Below, piece by piece: positions 31,358 through 33,247 of a stretch of DNA of 33,247 nt; position 1 is the first letter of the stretch; the number at the start of each line of letters is the position of its first letter. The position numbers and the translations under genes are program-made. The DNA lies in NCBI RefSeq assembly GCF_000317595.1, contig NZ_AEJC01000013.1, forward strand, positions 1-33,247. Reading direction: 5' to 3'. The notes beneath the pieces are model-generated. The model was not told where the DNA came from, did not search any database, and was given only the letters and a program-made list of their open reading frames with translations. The DNA comes from Streptomyces ipomoeae 91-03. Its GTDB lineage: Bacteria > Actinomycetota > Actinomycetes > Streptomycetales > Streptomycetaceae.

Positions 31358-31409
31358 GAGATCTCTCGTCCCATTCGTGGGGGGTGATGGGGAGCGGTCG
31401 CACACGAAT

Positions 31410-31448
31410 GCACCCCAACTACCCGCCGAACGGCAGGAGTTGGGGTGC
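31410..31448 (-). promoter_or_regulatory. leader hairpin upstream of the SOD-family gene
   Basis: GCACCCCAACT (31410-31420) pairs perfectly with AGTTGGGGTGC (31438-31448); the loop contains an inner GCCG-AA-CGGC stem. It lies 53 bp before the start codon and could alternatively be the distal terminator of the old yellow enzyme gene. Confidence 0.55.
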
Positions 31449-31468
31449 CGGGCGACGCTGCGCTCACG

Positions 31469-31474
31469 ACCCTA
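31469..31474 (-). promoter_or_regulatory. -10-like TAGGGT for the SOD-family gene
   Basis: TAGGGT on the minus strand has CTGTCG 11 bp upstream, the spacing of the RecA-NDp (ClpR-type) promoter, but the element match is weak. It would give a leader of about 105 nt that includes the 31410-31448 hairpin. Confidence 0.3.
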
Positions 31475-31586
31475 CGCGACACTTTCGACAGAATTGGATC
31501 ACTACCGCCGGGTATTGGGGAGACTTGGCGAAAGGTATCGGCTCCACGCCCCGGCCGCGCTCAAGACCCACGAGGGGAGAGCGGAT

Positions 31587-32708
31587 TCAGCTCAGCGTGC
31601 GCAGGGCCGCCGGCTCGAACGGCTTGAGCTCGTCGAAGCGACCGTCGAGGACCTTCGCCGCCCACTCGGGGTCCTGGAGCAGGGCGCGGCCGACGGCGAC
31701 GAGGTCGTACTCCTCGCGCTCCAGGCTGTCCAGCAGGTCGTCGATGCCCTTGACGGGGGAGCTCTCGCCCATGGTCTTGAGGATGTCGCCTTCGAGGCCG
31801 ACCGAGCCGACGGTGATGGCCGGCCTGCCGGTGAGCTTCTTCGTCCAGCCGGCCAGGTTGAGATCGGAGCCCTCGAACTCGGGGAGCCAGTAGCGGCGGG
31901 TGGAGGCGTGGAACGCGTCGACGCCGGCGGCGGTCAGCGGCGTCAGGATGGCCTCCAGCTCCTCGGGGGTCTCGGCGAGGCGGGCGTCGTAGTTGTCGGA
32001 CTTCCACTGCGAGTAGCGGAAGAGGACCGGGAACCCGGGCGAGACCGTCTCGCGTACGGCCGCCACGATGTCCGCGGCGAACTTCGTACGGGCCACCACG
32101 TCACCGCCGTACGCGTCCGTACGGCGGTTGGTGCCCGCCCACAGGAACTGGTCGATCAGATAGCCGTGGGCGCCGTGCAGTTCGACGCCGTCGAAGCCGA
32201 TGCGCTCGGCCGCGGCAGCCGCCTCGGCGAACGCGCCGATGACATCGTCCAGGTCCCGCCGGGTCATCGCCTTGCCGGTGCCCTCGGTGCCGTCGAGGCG
32301 CAGACCGGACGGGCCGACGGCCGGGGCGTCCGCGTACGGCGGCTGACCCTGCTCGCGCATCATGCCGATGTGCCACAGCTGCGGCACGATCCGGCCGCCC
32401 GCCGCGTGCACCTCCTCGGCGACCTTCGCCTACCCCGCCAGTTGCTCCTCCCCGTGGAACCGCGGGACGCCGTCGCTCTGCCCGGCCGACTCATGCCCGA
32501 CATACGTCCCCTCGGTGACGATCAGCCCGACCCCGGCGGCGGCCCGTCGGGCGTAGTACGACGCCACGTCCGCGCCGGGGACGCCGCCCGGCGAGAACTC
32601 ACGCGTCATCGGCGCCATCACGATCCGGTTCGAAACGGTCAGCCCGTTGATCGCCAGCGGTCGGGACAGGATCTCGGCAGCACGGGAGGTAGGTGCGGCG
32701 GTGGTCAC
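31587..32708 (-). pseudogene. old yellow enzyme (NADH:flavin oxidoreductase) gene with an in-frame amber codon
   Basis: A 373-codon reading frame of the OYE family broken once by TAG at 32430-32432. The upstream fragment (32708-32433) has the FMN-binding start: RPLAINGLTVSNRIVMAPMTR, YYARRAAAGVGLIVTEGTYV and FHGEEQLAG. The downstream fragment, in the same frame, continues AKVAEEVHAAGGRIVPQLWH, ELHGAHGYLIDQFL (catalytic His pair) and GRALLQDPEWAAKVLDG. Homologues normally read GW at the break, so TGG has become TAG by one G-to-A change. Without suppression only a 92-residue fragment is made; a GTG at 32411 has no usable spacing to GAGGAG. Intact enzymes reduce activated alkenes with NAD(P)H. 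Start GTG 32708 follows GGAG at 8 nt. A sequencing error is possible. Confidence 0.87.
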
Positions 32709-32775
32709 ATGGAGGCTCCTCGGAGAGGTCGGTCAGACATCAAGCAGGCAGTTCGGTCGGGTGGTTCGAGCCCGG

Positions 32776-32795
32776 TATATGCACGCGCATACACC
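32776..32795. promoter_or_regulatory. dyad upstream of the old yellow enzyme gene
   Basis: TATGC-ACGC-GCATA (32778-32791) is symmetric and extends to GTATATGC/GCATACAC-type 8-bp arms with one mismatch (about 32776-32794). It lies about 70 bp upstream of the OYE start. A repressor site is plausible. Confidence 0.45.
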
Positions 32796-32936
32796 GTCCA
32801 TCTGCTCAACGACCCCGACCGCCCCCGCATTCCGCCGCTTGCCCCTGCCTTCTGTGACCCAGAACACGCGGCACCCGGGCCGCCGCCGCGGCCACCCGGT
32901 CCGCCCGCATCCGGCCCCACCAACGCCCGAGGGCGC

Positions 32937-33247
32937 GAGGCCAACCGCAACGCCCTCACCTCGCTGCTCGACTCGGTCGGCGTCCCGTACTTCGCCGTAC
33001 GCGGCACCTCCGACCACGGCACCGTCGTCGCCGTCGCGGAGCAGGACCGCGACCGGGTGCTGGGCGCCGTCTTCCGCGGCCTCGGCCACTACCCCGGCCA
33101 TCTGAGCGTCATCGACCCCGATGTGCCCCGGCCCGCCCGCCCCGTCTCCACGCGCGACCCCAAGGCCTGGCGCGGGGTCTCCACGGCACGGGTGCTCCAG
33201 ATCAGCTGGTACCGCACCGACCCCGGCCGGCATCTGCTCCTCGGCCA
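32937..33247 (+). CDS. Stealth-like sugar-phosphotransferase N-terminal region, incomplete
   Basis: A plus-strand coding frame running off the window end, clearly coding by codon bias: EANRNALTSLLDSVGVPYF, AVRGTSDHGTVVAVAEQDRD, RVLGAVFRGLGHYPGHLS, and KAWRGVSTARVLQISWYRTD before the edge. This resembles the N-terminal extension of Streptomyces Stealth-family proteins, which transfer hexose 1-phosphate in capsule or wall polymer synthesis. No ATG, GTG or TTG opens this frame back to about 32710. In another frame the sequence just before 32935 reads PAPPTPEGA, which would join sensibly, so a one-base frameshift near 32933-32937 is suspected. The coordinate given is where the frame becomes convincing, not a start codon. 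Confidence 0.45.

Noticed and set aside
31469..31497. RecA-NDp (ClpR-dependent) damage promoter before the SOD-family gene
   Set aside because: The spacing fits, but CTGTCG and the following bases match the consensus poorly; kept only as a low-confidence -10.

Overview
The window is high-GC actinobacterial DNA with third codon positions almost saturated in G/C. Gene content (a two-gene XPB-type helicase locus, a HelR-type RNA polymerase ATPase, mycothiol-enzyme-like DinB folds, a Cmx/CmlR-type exporter, many exported enzymes) points to the chromosome of a Streptomyces or a close relative. I see no tRNA, rRNA, CRISPR array or complete insertion sequence. Most lines of evidence are motif recognition by eye, and no database was searched.

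Layout. 165-6490 holds a helicase-associated protein and the XPB DNA helicase. Between them lie a 63-residue secreted peptide and, on the minus strand, a protein that joins a complete YqhA/UPF0114 membrane domain to an IstB-type AAA+ ATPase from the IS21 transposition family. 6550-9902 holds a small SH3-like secreted protein, a 64-residue protein and HelR, whose 400-bp upstream region is rich in dyad repeats. 10036-16578 is an exported-protein block: trypsin-like lipoprotein or secreted protease, Nep1-like protein, C-terminally anchored surface protein, small membrane protein, CutC and a GDSL/SGNH esterase. 16614-20478 holds a DinB/maleylpyruvate-isomerase-like protein, an HD phosphohydrolase, a chloramphenicol-type MFS exporter and a DinB-GNAT fusion. 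20700-24310 holds a collagen-like membrane protein, a translationally coupled pair ending in DUF4031, and an RpiR-family regulator followed by MurQ, which likely form a muramic acid recycling unit. 24604-28888 holds small membrane and hypothetical proteins, an orphan SecD periplasmic-domain lipoprotein, a WS/DGAT acyltransferase and another DinB protein. 28951-33247 holds a subtype-B tannase, a Cu/Zn-SOD-family protein lacking the zinc ligands, an old yellow enzyme gene broken by one amber codon, and the start of a possibly frameshifted Stealth-like gene running off the end.

Three themes recur. (1) Short tandem duplications sit on or just after the stop codons of several genes, mostly for exported proteins (units of 25, 21, about 20, 18 and 7 bp). 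(2) Several genes have a -10-like hexamer 6-7 nt before the start codon, the layout expected for leaderless mRNAs. (3) Several intergenic regions carry clean dyads that look like operators or leader hairpins, including a DasR-like box before cutC and a promoter/operator overlap at the rpiR-like gene.

The most unusual object is the YqhA-IstB chimera at 3240-4652, a transposition ATPase apparently tethered to a membrane domain.
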